Of a DNA stretch of 64,000 nucleotides, positions 27,113-35,579 are shown piece after piece. Every line of letters begins with the position of its first letter. Positions within the stretch are counted from its first letter, which is position 1. The notes below the pieces were generated by a model. It did not search any database. It was not told where the DNA came from and was given only the letters and a program-made list of their open reading frames with translations. Made by a program: the position numbers and the translations under genes. Origin of the DNA: Pseudomonas mendocina (GTDB lineage: Bacteria > Pseudomonadota > Gammaproteobacteria > Pseudomonadales > Pseudomonadaceae); assembly GCF_900636545.1 (NCBI RefSeq), contig NZ_LR134290.1, positions 2,666,001 through 2,730,000 on the forward strand, in the 5' to 3' direction.

Positions 27113-27460
27113 ATGACACCAGATCAGATCGCCGCCTTTTGCCTCGGCCTGCCCGGCGCCCGAGAAGATCTCAAGTGGGGCAGCAACCGGGTGTTCTCGG
27201 TGGCGGGCAACAAGATGTTCGCCATACTCGACTTTCTTGGCGAGAACCTGGCATTCAAGGTCGATGACGACCTGTTTCTTGGCTATGTCGACCGCCCGGG
27301 CGTGCGCCCTGCTCCCTATCTGGCCCGTGCTCGCTGGATCAACATGAGCGCTCGGCAATTGCCGTTGGGTGACGACGAGCTGCGCCAGTTACTGACTCGT
27401 TCGCATCAACTGGTGGTGCGCAGATTGCCCAAACGCCTGCAACCCGGGCTGCTTCTATAG
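27113..27460 (+). CDS. MmcQ/YjbR-family protein
   Basis: A 115-residue YjbR/MmcQ protein with the CyaY-like fold. Family features are CLGLPGAREDLKWGSNRVFS at about residues 9-28, then KMFAIL and FKVDDD, and a PAPYLARARWINM segment near 65-80. The biochemical role is unknown; some relatives bind DNA. The start at 27113 has GGAG seven bases upstream. It lies 29 bases after the AadA-like gene on the same strand and could be the third gene of that transcript. Its last six bases overlap the 3' end of the convergent gene. Confidence 0.8.
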   Translation: MTPDQIAAFCLGLPGAREDLKWGSNRVFSVAGNKMFAILDFLGENLAFKVDDDLFLGYVDRPGVRPAPYLARARWINMSARQLPLGDDELRQLLTRSHQLVVRRLPKRLQPGLLL

Positions 27461-28312
27461 CGGCGTGGCCATTTCCAAGCGGATGACCCGCCGCTGCTGC
27501 AGGCTGACCGGGGGCTCGAAGACCTGGCGGTAGTGCTCTCTAGCCAGGCGGCGTATCAGGCCACTGCGTTGCGCCTTTGGCAGCAGTTCCTGCAGTAACC
27601 GGTGTAGCTCCGGATACGCGGGGGAGACGTAGAGAATGTGATCCTGCGCATAGCGGAACACCAGGTTGCGCTCCACTTCCAGCTCGGAATGCTGCATCCA
27701 TTCGCGGGCCATTTCGTGGGCGCCGCGAGGCAGATAGTCGATCGGCCGCGTCGGCGAGGCCACCATGCGGTAGAGCCGTTTCCAGTCACCGTCGACAGCC
27801 TCTACCAGCAGGTCATTGGCCTCCCAGATCGTCCGATCCGCCCAGGCCGCGCCCACGCCTGCTACCCGCTGCAGACGGCGAAAATCCTCCAGGCTGCGTA
27901 CCGGATCGTACAGTGCCTGACTCCCCTTGGGAATGAAGAGGATGCGCTGGTTGACCAGATTGTCGGTCATATCCACCCGCACCGGTAGGAACCTGCGGTC
28001 ACGCTCGGCCGTCGGCCCGAGGATCAGTACGCTGATGTCCCCACGTTGCAGCATGAGTTCCAGGCGTGTCATCGGCAGGTTGCCACGCTCGTGCACAACC
28101 AACGAATGCCCATCCGAGGCAAGGGTTTGTTCAAGCAGCAGCCGGGAATAGGCTACCGACTCGGGCGTGCCGCCCAGGGCCAATTGCACCACGGTGGACG
28201 CCTGCGTGATGGCAGAGAAGCAGCCCAGCAGGCACAGGCCCAGCCCCTGCAAGCAGGCCACAAGACGTCGTCCGGCACTTCCTGCGCCGAGGTTGTTCAT
28301 TATTGTTTTCAT
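27455..28312 (-). CDS. Periplasmic solute-binding-like protein
   Basis: A 285-residue secreted protein. A signal peptide with a hydrophobic core (LVACLQGLGLCLLGCFSAITQAS) precedes a mature domain that resembles type II periplasmic binding proteins of the SBP_bac_3 group (VVQLALGGTPESVAYSRLLL, GDISVLILGPTAERD). No ABC permease or ATPase is adjacent, so it is an orphan binding protein, perhaps a sensor partner. The start at 28312 is chosen for GGAG ten bases upstream; ATG at 28300 is also possible. It converges on the YjbR gene with a six-base overlap. Confidence 0.72.
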   Translation of the reverse strand: MKTIMNNLGAGSAGRRLVACLQGLGLCLLGCFSAITQASTVVQLALGGTPESVAYSRLLLEQTLASDGHSLVVHERGNLPMTRLELMLQRGDISVLILGPTAERDRRFLPVRVDMTDNLVNQRILFIPKGSQALYDPVRSLEDFRRLQRVAGVGAAWADRTIWEANDLLVEAVDGDWKRLYRMVASPTRPIDYLPRGAHEMAREWMQHSELEVERNLVFRYAQDHILYVSPAYPELHRLLQELLPKAQRSGLIRRLAREHYRQVFEPPVSLQQRRVIRLEMATPL

Positions 28313-28415
28313 GACCACGTTGCTCCGCCACGGGGCGGAATCCGTCTCTGGCAGACTCCGAGCGCGAACATAGCCGCTAACCACACCTTAATGCCAGTGT
28401 GCCTGCAGCTAGCTG

Positions 28416-29138
28416 CTACTGAACAAGTAACGGGACATGGCGGGCTATGTAAGCACCGTCAAACAACAGCAGGTCGACCCAGAAGATCTGATGTGCGGCG
28501 ACGATCATCCAGAACACCGCCTGATAGGACGCCTTGCGCGTCTTGTGCCGGAAGATCTGCTGGGCAATCAGCGCGCCCGGCCAACCACCGGCCAGTTCCA
28601 CCAGATGCAAGGTGTTTTCAGCTGTACGGCGGCTACCGTTCTGGGCGCTGCGTTTGTCCAGCCAGTACTGTACAAAGCTCAGCAAGCTGGCCAGCAGATA
28701 AAGCGGCAATATCCACCAGAGGCCCTTGCCGAACAGTTGCAATACGCCCAGCAGTGGCAAGACGCACAGCGAAGCGAGCATCACGGCCTTGCCAGAGAAA
28801 TTCTGTATGGAAGCCTTGCCCACCACCTTGTACGCCGATCTGTCGGACGTCTTTCGCGATGCCGGGGCAGCCTTGTCGGGACTTTTCGGTTTGCGCCGTA
28901 TCGCCTGGCGATCAAGGCTCAACTCACCGGCCAGACGCAGGTGCTCCGCGCGCGGCCGGCCACGCTGGTCACGTCCTTCGATGAACAGTACGTCATCCCC
29001 CGGCTGTGGGCGCCGGTCGCCGCGCATTACCGAGATATGCGCGAACACATCCGCCCCGCCGTTTTCCGGCTGGATGAAACCGAAACCCTTGGCGTCGTCC
29101 CAGCTTTTCAGGCGTCCCTTGCGCTCGTTGCCAATCAC
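28416..29138 (-). CDS. Cold-shock domain plus DUF1294 membrane protein
   Basis: A 240-residue two-domain protein. The N-terminal cold-shock domain (about residues 6-70) has the RNP1-like motif [12 protein letters not shown] and DVFAHIS. A basic linker follows, then four membrane helices forming a DUF1294 domain (about 120-235) with the marker [20 protein letters not shown]. Such fusions are common in proteobacteria, but their role is unknown; nucleic acid binding at the membrane is inferred. The start is GTG at 29138, overlapping the uppP stop (GTGA), since the cold-shock domain begins immediately after and no ATG fits. It is probably translated by coupling to uppP. Confidence 0.85.
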   Translation of the reverse strand: MIGNERKGRLKSWDDAKGFGFIQPENGGADVFAHISVMRGDRRPQPGDDVLFIEGRDQRGRPRAEHLRLAGELSLDRQAIRRKPKSPDKAAPASRKTSDRSAYKVVGKASIQNFSGKAVMLASLCVLPLLGVLQLFGKGLWWILPLYLLASLLSFVQYWLDKRSAQNGSRRTAENTLHLVELAGGWPGALIAQQIFRHKTRKASYQAVFWMIVAAHQIFWVDLLLFDGAYIARHVPLLVQ

Positions 29139-29965
29139 GGCTGCGCAGTGCTCCAGTCGATCAGGTGCAGTTGCCAAGTAGCGAGAATCACCAGGCCAAA
29201 AGCGATGCGATACCAGGCGAACACAGCGTAGCTGTGACTGGTGATGAACTTGAGCAGTGCACGCACGGTGATCATCGCCACGATGAAGGTGCTGACGAAA
29301 CCGATGGCGAAGATCGGTAGGTCGCTCACCTGCAGAATGTCGCGGTACTTGAACAACGAATAGACCGTGGCCGCAACCATCGTCGGCATCGCCAGAAAGA
29401 AGGAAAACTCGGTCGCGGCCTTGCGCGACAGACCGAATACCAGCCCGCCGATAATGGTGGCACCCGAGCGCGATGTCCCCGGAATCAGCGCCAGGCACTG
29501 CGCGAAGCCGACCTTCAGGGCCAGTTTCCAGTTCATCTCATCGACCGTTTCAGCCTGAATCGTATGGGCGCGCTTCTCGGCCCAGAGCATGATGATCCCG
29601 CCGATGATCAGCGCCATCGCGACGGTAATCGGGTTGAACAGCCAGTGTTCGATCAGGTCGGCGAAGGCCAGACCGAAGACCACCGCCGGAATGAACGCCA
29701 GGAGCAGATTGAAGCTGAAGCGCTGGGCCTTCGGATCGCTGGGCAAACCCAGGATCACACCCAATACTTTCGCGCGAAATTCCCATATGACAGCCAGAAT
29801 GGCGCCGAGCTGGATGATGATCTTGAACGCAGTTGCCGTCTCGCCGTTGAAGCCCAGCAGGTCACCGACCACGATCAGGTGCCCGGTGCTGGAAATGGGC
29901 AAGAACTCGGTCAGGCCTTCCACAATGCCCAGAATCAGGGCCTGAAAGGCCATCCAGATATCCAT
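29135..29965 (-). CDS. uppP: UppP, undecaprenyl-diphosphate phosphatase (BacA)
   Basis: A 276-residue integral membrane phosphatase that dephosphorylates undecaprenyl pyrophosphate to recycle the lipid carrier of peptidoglycan synthesis; overproduction gives bacitracin resistance. The family motifs are clear: [20 protein letters not shown] at about residues 12-31, and [35 protein letters not shown] at about 165-200, containing the catalytic glutamate, serine and arginine residues. The start at 29965 has GGGGGA four bases upstream. The stop overlaps the GTG start of the cold-shock/DUF1294 gene. Confidence 0.95.
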   Translation of the reverse strand: MDIWMAFQALILGIVEGLTEFLPISSTGHLIVVGDLLGFNGETATAFKIIIQLGAILAVIWEFRAKVLGVILGLPSDPKAQRFSFNLLLAFIPAVVFGLAFADLIEHWLFNPITVAMALIIGGIIMLWAEKRAHTIQAETVDEMNWKLALKVGFAQCLALIPGTSRSGATIIGGLVFGLSRKAATEFSFFLAMPTMVAATVYSLFKYRDILQVSDLPIFAIGFVSTFIVAMITVRALLKFITSHSYAVFAWYRIAFGLVILATWQLHLIDWSTAQP

Positions 29966-30011
29966 CAAATCCCCCAAAGCGCGGCGACTCACCTACGCGT
30001 AAAACTAAAAC

Positions 30012-30048
30012 GTGGAACACAGATCCCGCCGTGGGACACAAACCCGCC
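30012..30048. repeat. Imperfect tandem repeat upstream of uppP
   Basis: Two adjacent units begin GTGGAACACAGATCCCGCC (30012-30030) and GTGGGACACAAACCCGCC (30031-30048). They differ at three positions and one missing base. They lie 47 bases upstream of the uppP start in the divergent region shared with the chemoreceptor gene. They may be a regulator's direct-repeat site or a remnant of a dispersed repeat. Confidence 0.5.
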
Positions 30049-30216
30049 GCGGAGGTTCCTCGCGTAGGTCTAGCTCGGTGCTCGCTCAGGTTCTGTACCG
30101 AACGGCCGAAATGCTATCAGACAACTAGAGTGAATAATGCGGCGATGTGACAGTATGGCCTCGCGCACTCTAGAGTTGCCCTGACGCCGACAATTACAAC
30201 AATCAGGTATTCGTCC

Positions 30217-31850
30217 ATGAACAGCTTACGTAGTCTTCCCATCAGCCGCCGCCTATGGCTGATCCTGGCGCTGGCCATCCTGACGCTGATCCTGCAGGGC
30301 GCCTACATGCTGCGCCAGATCCACTCCGACCTCTACCTCGGCAAAGCGGAAAAGACCGAGCACGTGGTGCAGAGCGCAGCCGGAATTCTCAAGCACTTCC
30401 ACAGCCTGGAAAGCACCGGCAGCCTGAGCCGCGAAGAGGCGCAGAAGCAGGCCATGGAAGTGATTCGCGGCTTGCGCTACGACGGCCAGGAGTACTTCTG
30501 GATCAATGACCAGACCCCAGTCATGCTCATGCACCCGATCAACGCCAAGCTCGAGGGACAGAATCTGTCGGGTTTCAAGGACCCGGACGGCAAGGAGCTG
30601 TTCAACGAGATGGTCGCCGTTACCCGCAGCAAGGGCGCCGGCCAGGTCGACTACCGCTGGCCGAAACCAGGCGCCAGCGACCCCGTACCGAAGATTTCCT
30701 ACGTCGAACTGTTTCAGCCCTGGGTTGGATCATCGGCTCCGGGGTGTATGTCGATGACGTGCAGGAGGAATTCAGAACCCAGGCGCTCAAAGCCATGAGC
30801 ATCGGCCTGTTGATCGCCCTGCTCCTCGCTGCCCTGGTGGTGCTGATCACCCGCAGCATCGTCCAGCCGCTGCAGCATGCCGTGGCAGCCATGGCCAACA
30901 TTGCCAGCGGTGAAGGCGACCTGACCCGCAACCTCGACACCCACGGCCGCGACGAGCTCACCTCGCTGGCCACCCATTTCAACGCCTTCACCGACAAGCT
31001 GCGCCATGTCATCCGGCAGATGCTCGACTCGGCAGGCTCACTGGAGCAGGCCGCAGGCACCCTCGGCGATATCTCCAGCGAAGCGCAGCGCCACAGCCAA
31101 CAACAGGCGCAGCAAATGGAACTGGTCGCTACCGCCGTCAACCAGGTGACCTACGGTGTGCAGGACGTGGCGAAAAACGCCGAACACGCCTCCAGTGAGA
31201 TGCACACGGCCGAGGATCAGGCCAGGCAGGGGCAGCAGAACATCGAATCGAGCCTGCGCCAGATCGATCAGCTCTCCGGCACCATCGACAAGGCGGTGGA
31301 GGTAATCCAATCGCTGGCCAGCGAGAGCACGCAGATCGGCAGCGTGCTGGAAGTGATCCGCTCGATTGCCGAGCAGACCAACCTGCTCGCCCTCAATGCG
31401 GCCATCGAGGCGGCACGCGCAGGCGAACAAGGCCGTGGTTTCGCCGTGGTCGCCGACGAAGTGCGGCTCCTGGCGCAGCGCACCCAGCAGTCCACGGCCG
31501 AAATCCAGGGCATGATCGAACGCCTGCAGGGCAACTCCGAGGCCGCCGTCAAGGTGATCCACGACAGCAGCCGTGCATCCCAGCTGACCGTGGAACAAGC
31601 CAGCCAGGCCGGTGAAAGCCTCGCCCAGATCGCCCAGTCGCTGCGCAACCTGACCGGGCTCAACGCCTCGATCGCCAGTGCCACTCTGGAACAGTCGCAT
31701 GTGGTGGAAGACATCAATCAAAACGTCACGCAGACGGCGGCGCTGGCTCACAACACAGCCGAAGCCGCCGAGCAGTCGAGTGCAGCCAGTCAGCACCTGA
31801 AGCAACTGGCCGACCAGCTCAATCGCTTGCTCGGGCAATTCCGCGTATGA
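30217..31850 (+). pseudogene. Methyl-accepting chemotaxis protein, broken by a one-base frameshift
   Basis: Two frames together encode one chemoreceptor of about 544 residues. The first part (from 30217) has a membrane helix, then an sCache-type sensor domain with [34 protein letters not shown] and [24 protein letters not shown]. The frame then runs out at 30798. The second frame resumes with [17 protein letters not shown], a second membrane helix, a HAMP domain and the signalling domain with the conserved tip [20 protein letters not shown]. One G is missing in TGGGTT at 30721-30726: adding it restores the frame exactly. This is either a true inactivating or phase-variable deletion in a G run or a sequencing error. 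The sensor resembles organic-acid sCache receptors. Confidence 0.88.
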
Positions 31851-31857
31851 GGCAAGC

Positions 31858-32472
31858 ATGAGCAGCATGCAACATCAGGAGGTCGATTTCAGTCGACCAC
31901 AAAACCAGGACCTGGTCTGGGACCTGGACAGCATCGCCCGCCGCGAGCTGGCCGAGCGCTTCATCAAGCTGTTCGAGAACCGCCTGTGCGTCTACTCCGA
32001 GTCGGTGGGCCAGCTGTACACCAACTACAGCCTGCATTTTCCCAGCGATCTCGGGCGCAAGATGGTGGTGCTGCCCAACCCTTACGCCTTCCACGACACC
32101 CTGCACGGCATCGATAGCCAGGCCATTCGCAAGACGGGCCTGTGCGTGCTGCCGGGCAAGGTGCTGGGCAAACCCGGGCTGTTGCTCAGCACCCAGATCA
32201 GGGATGGCGGGCCGGCGCCCAAGACCATGCCGTTCAAACCGGCCCTGGCGCAGATCATCAGTAACCAGAAGAAAATCGGCGATCTGTTCCTGCCTGTTCT
32301 GATGAAGGGCGATCTGCGCGAATTCGACCAACAGATGCCTTACATCCACCTGCACCGCCTGCAATTGGCGCGCCTGGAACGATTGTCGAGTTTCGAGCGC
32401 GACGACATCCAGCAGACCATCACGCGCAAGCTGCTGATGCTCTACCGGCAGGCCGACAGCCTGGTGTGCTGA
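31858..32472 (+). CDS. Uncharacterised protein, 204 residues
   Basis: I do not recognise the family. The protein has no signal peptide or membrane helix. Features are an N-terminal SRPQNQDLVWDLDSIARREL segment, a central LHFPSDLGRKMVVLPNPYAFHDTLHGIDSQ stretch, and a basic helical C-terminus. GC content and codon use match the neighbours, supporting a real gene. It starts eight bases after the chemoreceptor stop with GAGG upstream, so it may be co-transcribed with it. A second ATG three codons in (31867) is possible. Its role may relate to the chemoreceptor, but this is only positional. Confidence 0.7.
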   Translation: MSSMQHQEVDFSRPQNQDLVWDLDSIARRELAERFIKLFENRLCVYSESVGQLYTNYSLHFPSDLGRKMVVLPNPYAFHDTLHGIDSQAIRKTGLCVLPGKVLGKPGLLLSTQIRDGGPAPKTMPFKPALAQIISNQKKIGDLFLPVLMKGDLREFDQQMPYIHLHRLQLARLERLSSFERDDIQQTITRKLLMLYRQADSLVC

Positions 32473-32522
32473 GCCGCCTGCATCAGTACAATCGCCCTCC
32501 TTTCCCCGTGTGAGAACGCCGC

Positions 32523-33092
32523 ATGTCCTGGCTCGAACTCATTGCTGCCGGACTCGGCATCGTCGCCGTCTGGCTGACCGTCAGGCAGAACCCCTGGTGC
32601 TGGCCCATCGGCTTGATCATGGTGTTGCTCTACGCCTGGCTGTTCTACGACTGGCGGCTGTACTCCAACCTGCTCCTGCAACTGCTGTTCGCTGCGCTGC
32701 AGCTCTACGGCTGGTGGCAGTGGACCCGAGGTGGCGAACGCCATGATGGGCGCAGGGTCAGCCGGCTGGGGCCCCTCGCGGTCGCTGCCGGCCTGCTGAT
32801 CGGCGCGCTCGGCGCCTGGCTGCTTGGCTACCTGATGGCGACCTATACCGACGCCAGCTCGCCCTGGCTGGATTCGGCATTGACAGCATTCAGCCTGGTC
32901 GCACAATTGTGGATGGCGCAAAAACGTCTGCAATGCTGGGCGCTGTGGGTGGTCGTGGATCTCTGCTACGTGGCGTTCTTCCTGTATAGCGAGCTGTATC
33001 TGACCGCGGCTCTCTACGCCGCCTTCACCGCCCTGGCCGTCAGTGGCTGGTTGAGCTGGCGCCGCGATCCGGCCCTGCAGCACGCGTCATGA
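32523..33092 (+). CDS. pnuC: PnuC, nicotinamide riboside transporter
   Basis: A 189-residue membrane protein of the PnuC family with about seven helices. Family features include the early WLTVRQNPWCWPIGLIMVLLYAWLFY, the aromatic YGWWQW motif (about residues 61-66), and ALWVVVDLCYVAFFLYSELYLTA near 140-162. PnuC moves nicotinamide riboside by facilitated diffusion, made one-way by cytoplasmic phosphorylation. The next gene, overlapping by four bases, encodes a NadR-like kinase, which would supply that trapping step. No NAD-type riboswitch was recognised upstream. Confidence 0.9.
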   Translation: MSWLELIAAGLGIVAVWLTVRQNPWCWPIGLIMVLLYAWLFYDWRLYSNLLLQLLFAALQLYGWWQWTRGGERHDGRRVSRLGPLAVAAGLLIGALGAWLLGYLMATYTDASSPWLDSALTAFSLVAQLWMAQKRLQCWALWVVVDLCYVAFFLYSELYLTAALYAAFTALAVSGWLSWRRDPALQHAS

Positions 33093-33640
33093 AGGTCCTG
33101 GTGCTGACCGGGCCGGAGTCCAGCGGCAAGAGCTGGCTGGCCGGGGAGATTCAAGCGCGCTTCGGCGGCGTGGTGGTGGGCGAATACGTACGCCACTTCA
33201 TCGACCAGCAGCAGCGCGATACCTGCTACGCCGATATCGCCGATATCGCCCGCGGGCAATTGGCCTGGGAGGATGCTGCGCGGGCGGCCAAACCCGCTCT
33301 GCTGATTCTCGACACCCATCTGCTGAGCAACATGTTGTGGAGCCAATGCCTGTTCGGCGATTGTCCAGGCTGGTTGGAAACCGAGCTACTTGCACGTCAC
33401 TACGACCAGCATCTGCTGCTCGACCCGGCGGGGGTGCCATGGGTCGAGGATGGCCAGCGCTGCCAACCGCAGTTGGCTGAGCGCCAGGCTTTTCATCGTG
33501 CCTGTCGGGACTGGCTGATGAAGCACGGTCAGCCCTTCAGCGAGCTATCCGGCAGTTGGAGCGCACGGCGCGCAGCAGCGCTGGAGCAGGTCGCAGCGCT
33601 GCTCGGCTCAGTTGACCAGCACGCTGGCCCAGGCTACTAG
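33089..33640 (+). CDS. NadR-like ATPase, probable nicotinamide riboside kinase
   Basis: A 183-residue P-loop kinase resembling the C-terminal kinase domain of NadR. Walker A is GPESSGKSWLA at residues 8-18, followed by EYVRHFID (about 32-39), and LLILDTHLLSN (Walker-B-like, about 71-81). The NMN adenylyltransferase and helix-turn-helix domains of E. coli NadR are absent. It is translationally coupled to pnuC, so it most likely phosphorylates imported nicotinamide riboside to NMN. Its last 33 bases overlap the 3' end of the convergent DUF3429 gene. Confidence 0.86.
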   Translation: MKVLVLTGPESSGKSWLAGEIQARFGGVVVGEYVRHFIDQQQRDTCYADIADIARGQLAWEDAARAAKPALLILDTHLLSNMLWSQCLFGDCPGWLETELLARHYDQHLLLDPAGVPWVEDGQRCQPQLAERQAFHRACRDWLMKHGQPFSELSGSWSARRAAALEQVAALLGSVDQHAGPGY

Positions 33641-34075
33641 CAGACTCAGGCATACCACCAGTGTCAGCGGGGTGCGCAGCGCCGGATACCATTGCGGTGC
33701 CAGCCTGACGCGCACTGCATGCATATCGGCCAGGTACAGGCCGATGAAGGCGAACAGGAAGATCGGCAGCGCCAGCCCCATAGGCAACCCGCCAGCCAGC
33801 GCAGCCCACCCCAGCAGCGGCGGTATCACCGAAAGCCCCAGTTGCAGTTGGGCATTTTTATCGGTCTCTTGCGCGCGCATCGCCAATCCCCAGTGAATGG
33901 CTCCCATGAAGGCCAGGATCACTGCCGAGAAATCCAGCAAGGCATCCAGCACGAAGGGTCGCCAGCCCAAGGGAATCAACCAGATGCCCAGCGCGCCGCC
34001 AACGAATGGCACCAGCCCGGCATAACCCAGCAACACTGCCAGTTTCGGTGGCTTCGCGGCGTCGAACGGGTGCAT
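33608..34075 (-). CDS. DUF3429 membrane protein
   Basis: A 155-residue protein with five membrane helices resembling DUF3429: LLGYAGLVPFVGGALGIWL near the start, AVILAFMGAIHWGLAM at about 53-68, and IFLFAFIGLYLADMHAVR near 105-122. The function is unknown. The start at 34075 is chosen for AAGGAG seven bases upstream. The 3' end overlaps the kinase gene by 33 bases on the opposite strand, so the last 11 codons of each are antisense to the other. Confidence 0.8.
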   Translation of the reverse strand: MHPFDAAKPPKLAVLLGYAGLVPFVGGALGIWLIPLGWRPFVLDALLDFSAVILAFMGAIHWGLAMRAQETDKNAQLQLGLSVIPPLLGWAALAGGLPMGLALPIFLFAFIGLYLADMHAVRVRLAPQWYPALRTPLTLVVCLSLLVAWASVLVN

Positions 34076-34143
34076 GAAAATCTCCTTGGCGATAGGTTCG
34101 ACGGGCACCTTAGCAGTGTTTCTCGAGCGTTACAGCATGCGTC

Positions 34144-35352
34144 TCAGCGCAGGCGATGCTTGTGCAGCAGGCGATAGAAGGTCGGCCTAGAAACCCCTAG
34201 CGTTCGCGCCGCCTGACTCATGTTGTGGGTGTAACGACCCAGCACATCGTTCAGCGCCTGGCGCTCGGCCCGCAGGATGTAATCCTCCAGAGTCACCGGC
34301 GCGTCGATATCGATCTGCACTGGCTGTAAGCCCAGGTCCGCAGCCAGGATCTGCCGTCCCTGCGCCAGCACCAGGGCTCGTACCACACGGTTGCGCAGCT
34401 CGTGCACGTTGCCCGGCCAGGCATGAGCGGTCATGGCGTTGATCGCTTCCTCGCTGAAGCGACGGTATGGGCGTCCTACCGTCGCACCATGCTGCTTGGC
34501 GAAATGCTCGGCCAGCAGCAACAGATCGCCAGGATGTTCGCGCAGATTCGGTGTGTGCAATTGCTGCGCCGTGAGCAGATGAAACAGATCTCGGCTGAAA
34601 CGCGCCTGCTGCACTGCCAGCATCAGTTCCCCTCGATCCAGGGTCACTAGCGAGGCCCGAGGGTGAGCCCGCAGGTAATCGAGCAATCGCTGCTGCGCGG
34701 CATCCGCCAACTCCGCGGTATGTTCAAGCAGCACGGTGGTTGTACTCGACGCGGCCACGATGGCGTCATCGAAGCACTCTGCACAATTCATCAGGCGCAT
34801 GGGCCTTGCTCGGCGGGATGAGCGCTGATGAAGCAAGTGCGCAAGCAGATGCTTGCCGCTGCCTCGCTCGCCGCTGACAAACAGCGGGCCATCGACACGA
34901 CTAAGGTGATCCATCTGTTTGCGCAGGTTTCGCGCCGCGCCGCTATTGCCCAGAAACTGGAAGGATTGCCGCCCGCTTTTGAACTTGCGCAAGCGAGTGC
35001 CTGCCTGTGCCTGCTGCAAGGCCTCGATCAGACGTGGAATTTCCACCGGTAGCGACAACACGGCGAAGCACCAGTCTCCGACGAGCGCTTCGCTGTCGAT
35101 TGCCCTCAGTCGCTGGGCATCCAGCAGCGCCACACACGCGAGCCCTGTCCGTTGCAGGTGTTGGAGCAATGCACGCCCAGGTTGCTGGTCGAGGTGAAGC
35201 ACGAGCGCATCAGCTCCATCGCCAGTGAAGGTCTCTGCCGTGCAACGCTGCAAGGTCCAGCCAGCCGCCTGCAGAGGCTGAAGCAACGTCTCGCATGCAG
35301 CGAAAGGTTCGAGCACCAATAAACGCCGGGATACGACGGAAACAGCCTGCAT
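34144..35352 (-). CDS. Degenerate sigma-54-activator-like regulator (VpsR-like), no GAFTGA
   Basis: A 402-residue three-domain regulator. An N-terminal receiver-like domain (about 10-115) lacks a clear phospho-acceptor pocket. The AAA+ domain (about 133-330) keeps a Walker A (GERGSGKHLL, 161-170) and the sensor-like FSRDLFHLL and HAWPGNVHELRNRV segments. The ELFGHEKGAFTGA loop is missing and the Walker B GGTLFLDE is replaced by TTTVLLEHTAEL (204-215). A Fis-type HTH_8 closes the protein (about 357-402). Without GAFTGA it cannot engage sigma-54 as usual, so it probably acts with sigma-70, as VpsR does. It is divergent from a dihaem cytochrome/catalase pair, its likely target. Confidence 0.82.
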   Translation of the reverse strand: MQAVSVVSRRLLVLEPFAACETLLQPLQAAGWTLQRCTAETFTGDGADALVLHLDQQPGRALLQHLQRTGLACVALLDAQRLRAIDSEALVGDWCFAVLSLPVEIPRLIEALQQAQAGTRLRKFKSGRQSFQFLGNSGAARNLRKQMDHLSRVDGPLFVSGERGSGKHLLAHLLHQRSSRRARPMRLMNCAECFDDAIVAASSTTTVLLEHTAELADAAQQRLLDYLRAHPRASLVTLDRGELMLAVQQARFSRDLFHLLTAQQLHTPNLREHPGDLLLLAEHFAKQHGATVGRPYRRFSEEAINAMTAHAWPGNVHELRNRVVRALVLAQGRQILAADLGLQPVQIDIDAPVTLEDYILRAERQALNDVLGRYTHNMSQAARTLGVSRPTFYRLLHKHRLR

Positions 35353-35433
35353 ACTCCATCCTTGGCGCCATTATTTTGTAATTCCAATAAAAACAATGCT
35401 TTGGCGCACACAAGTGTAACGCTAGCAAGAACT

Positions 35434-35463
35434 TTGACGTTTAATGGATCGTTTCTCTATAAG
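35434..35463 (+). promoter_or_regulatory. Sigma-70-type promoter for the cytochrome/catalase pair
   Basis: A -35 TTGACG at 35434-35439 and a -10 TATAAG at 35458-35463 are separated by 18 bases. Transcription would start near 35470, leaving a leader of about 110 bases before the cytochrome start. No sigma-54 GG/GC promoter was seen in this region, which agrees with the regulator lacking GAFTGA. Confidence 0.55.
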
Positions 35464-35579
35464 CCTTGTTCCTGTGGGTTATTGAGCAGTTTTCACGGTT
35501 GCAGCGATGGCACCTTGCCAACAGCCTGCAGTATTGGCATAACGGGCCAATTAATAAGAACGCCACAAGGATGTCTCCG

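Noticed and set aside
26319..27200. Gene cassette or integron origin of the aadA-like gene
   Set aside because: No attC-like inverted core sites, integrase gene or composition shift was seen, and the gene overlaps its upstream regulator by four bases, unlike a cassette.
30150..30200. Possible FliA (sigma-28) promoter before the broken chemoreceptor
   Set aside because: A GCCGACA -10-like sequence is present, but the upstream TAGAG element is too close (10 bases rather than about 15), so the call is not supported.
35400..35430. Possible sigma-54 promoter (TTGGCGCAC...) upstream of the dihaem cytochrome
   Set aside because: The GC element expected ten bases after GG is absent, and the divergent regulator lacks GAFTGA.
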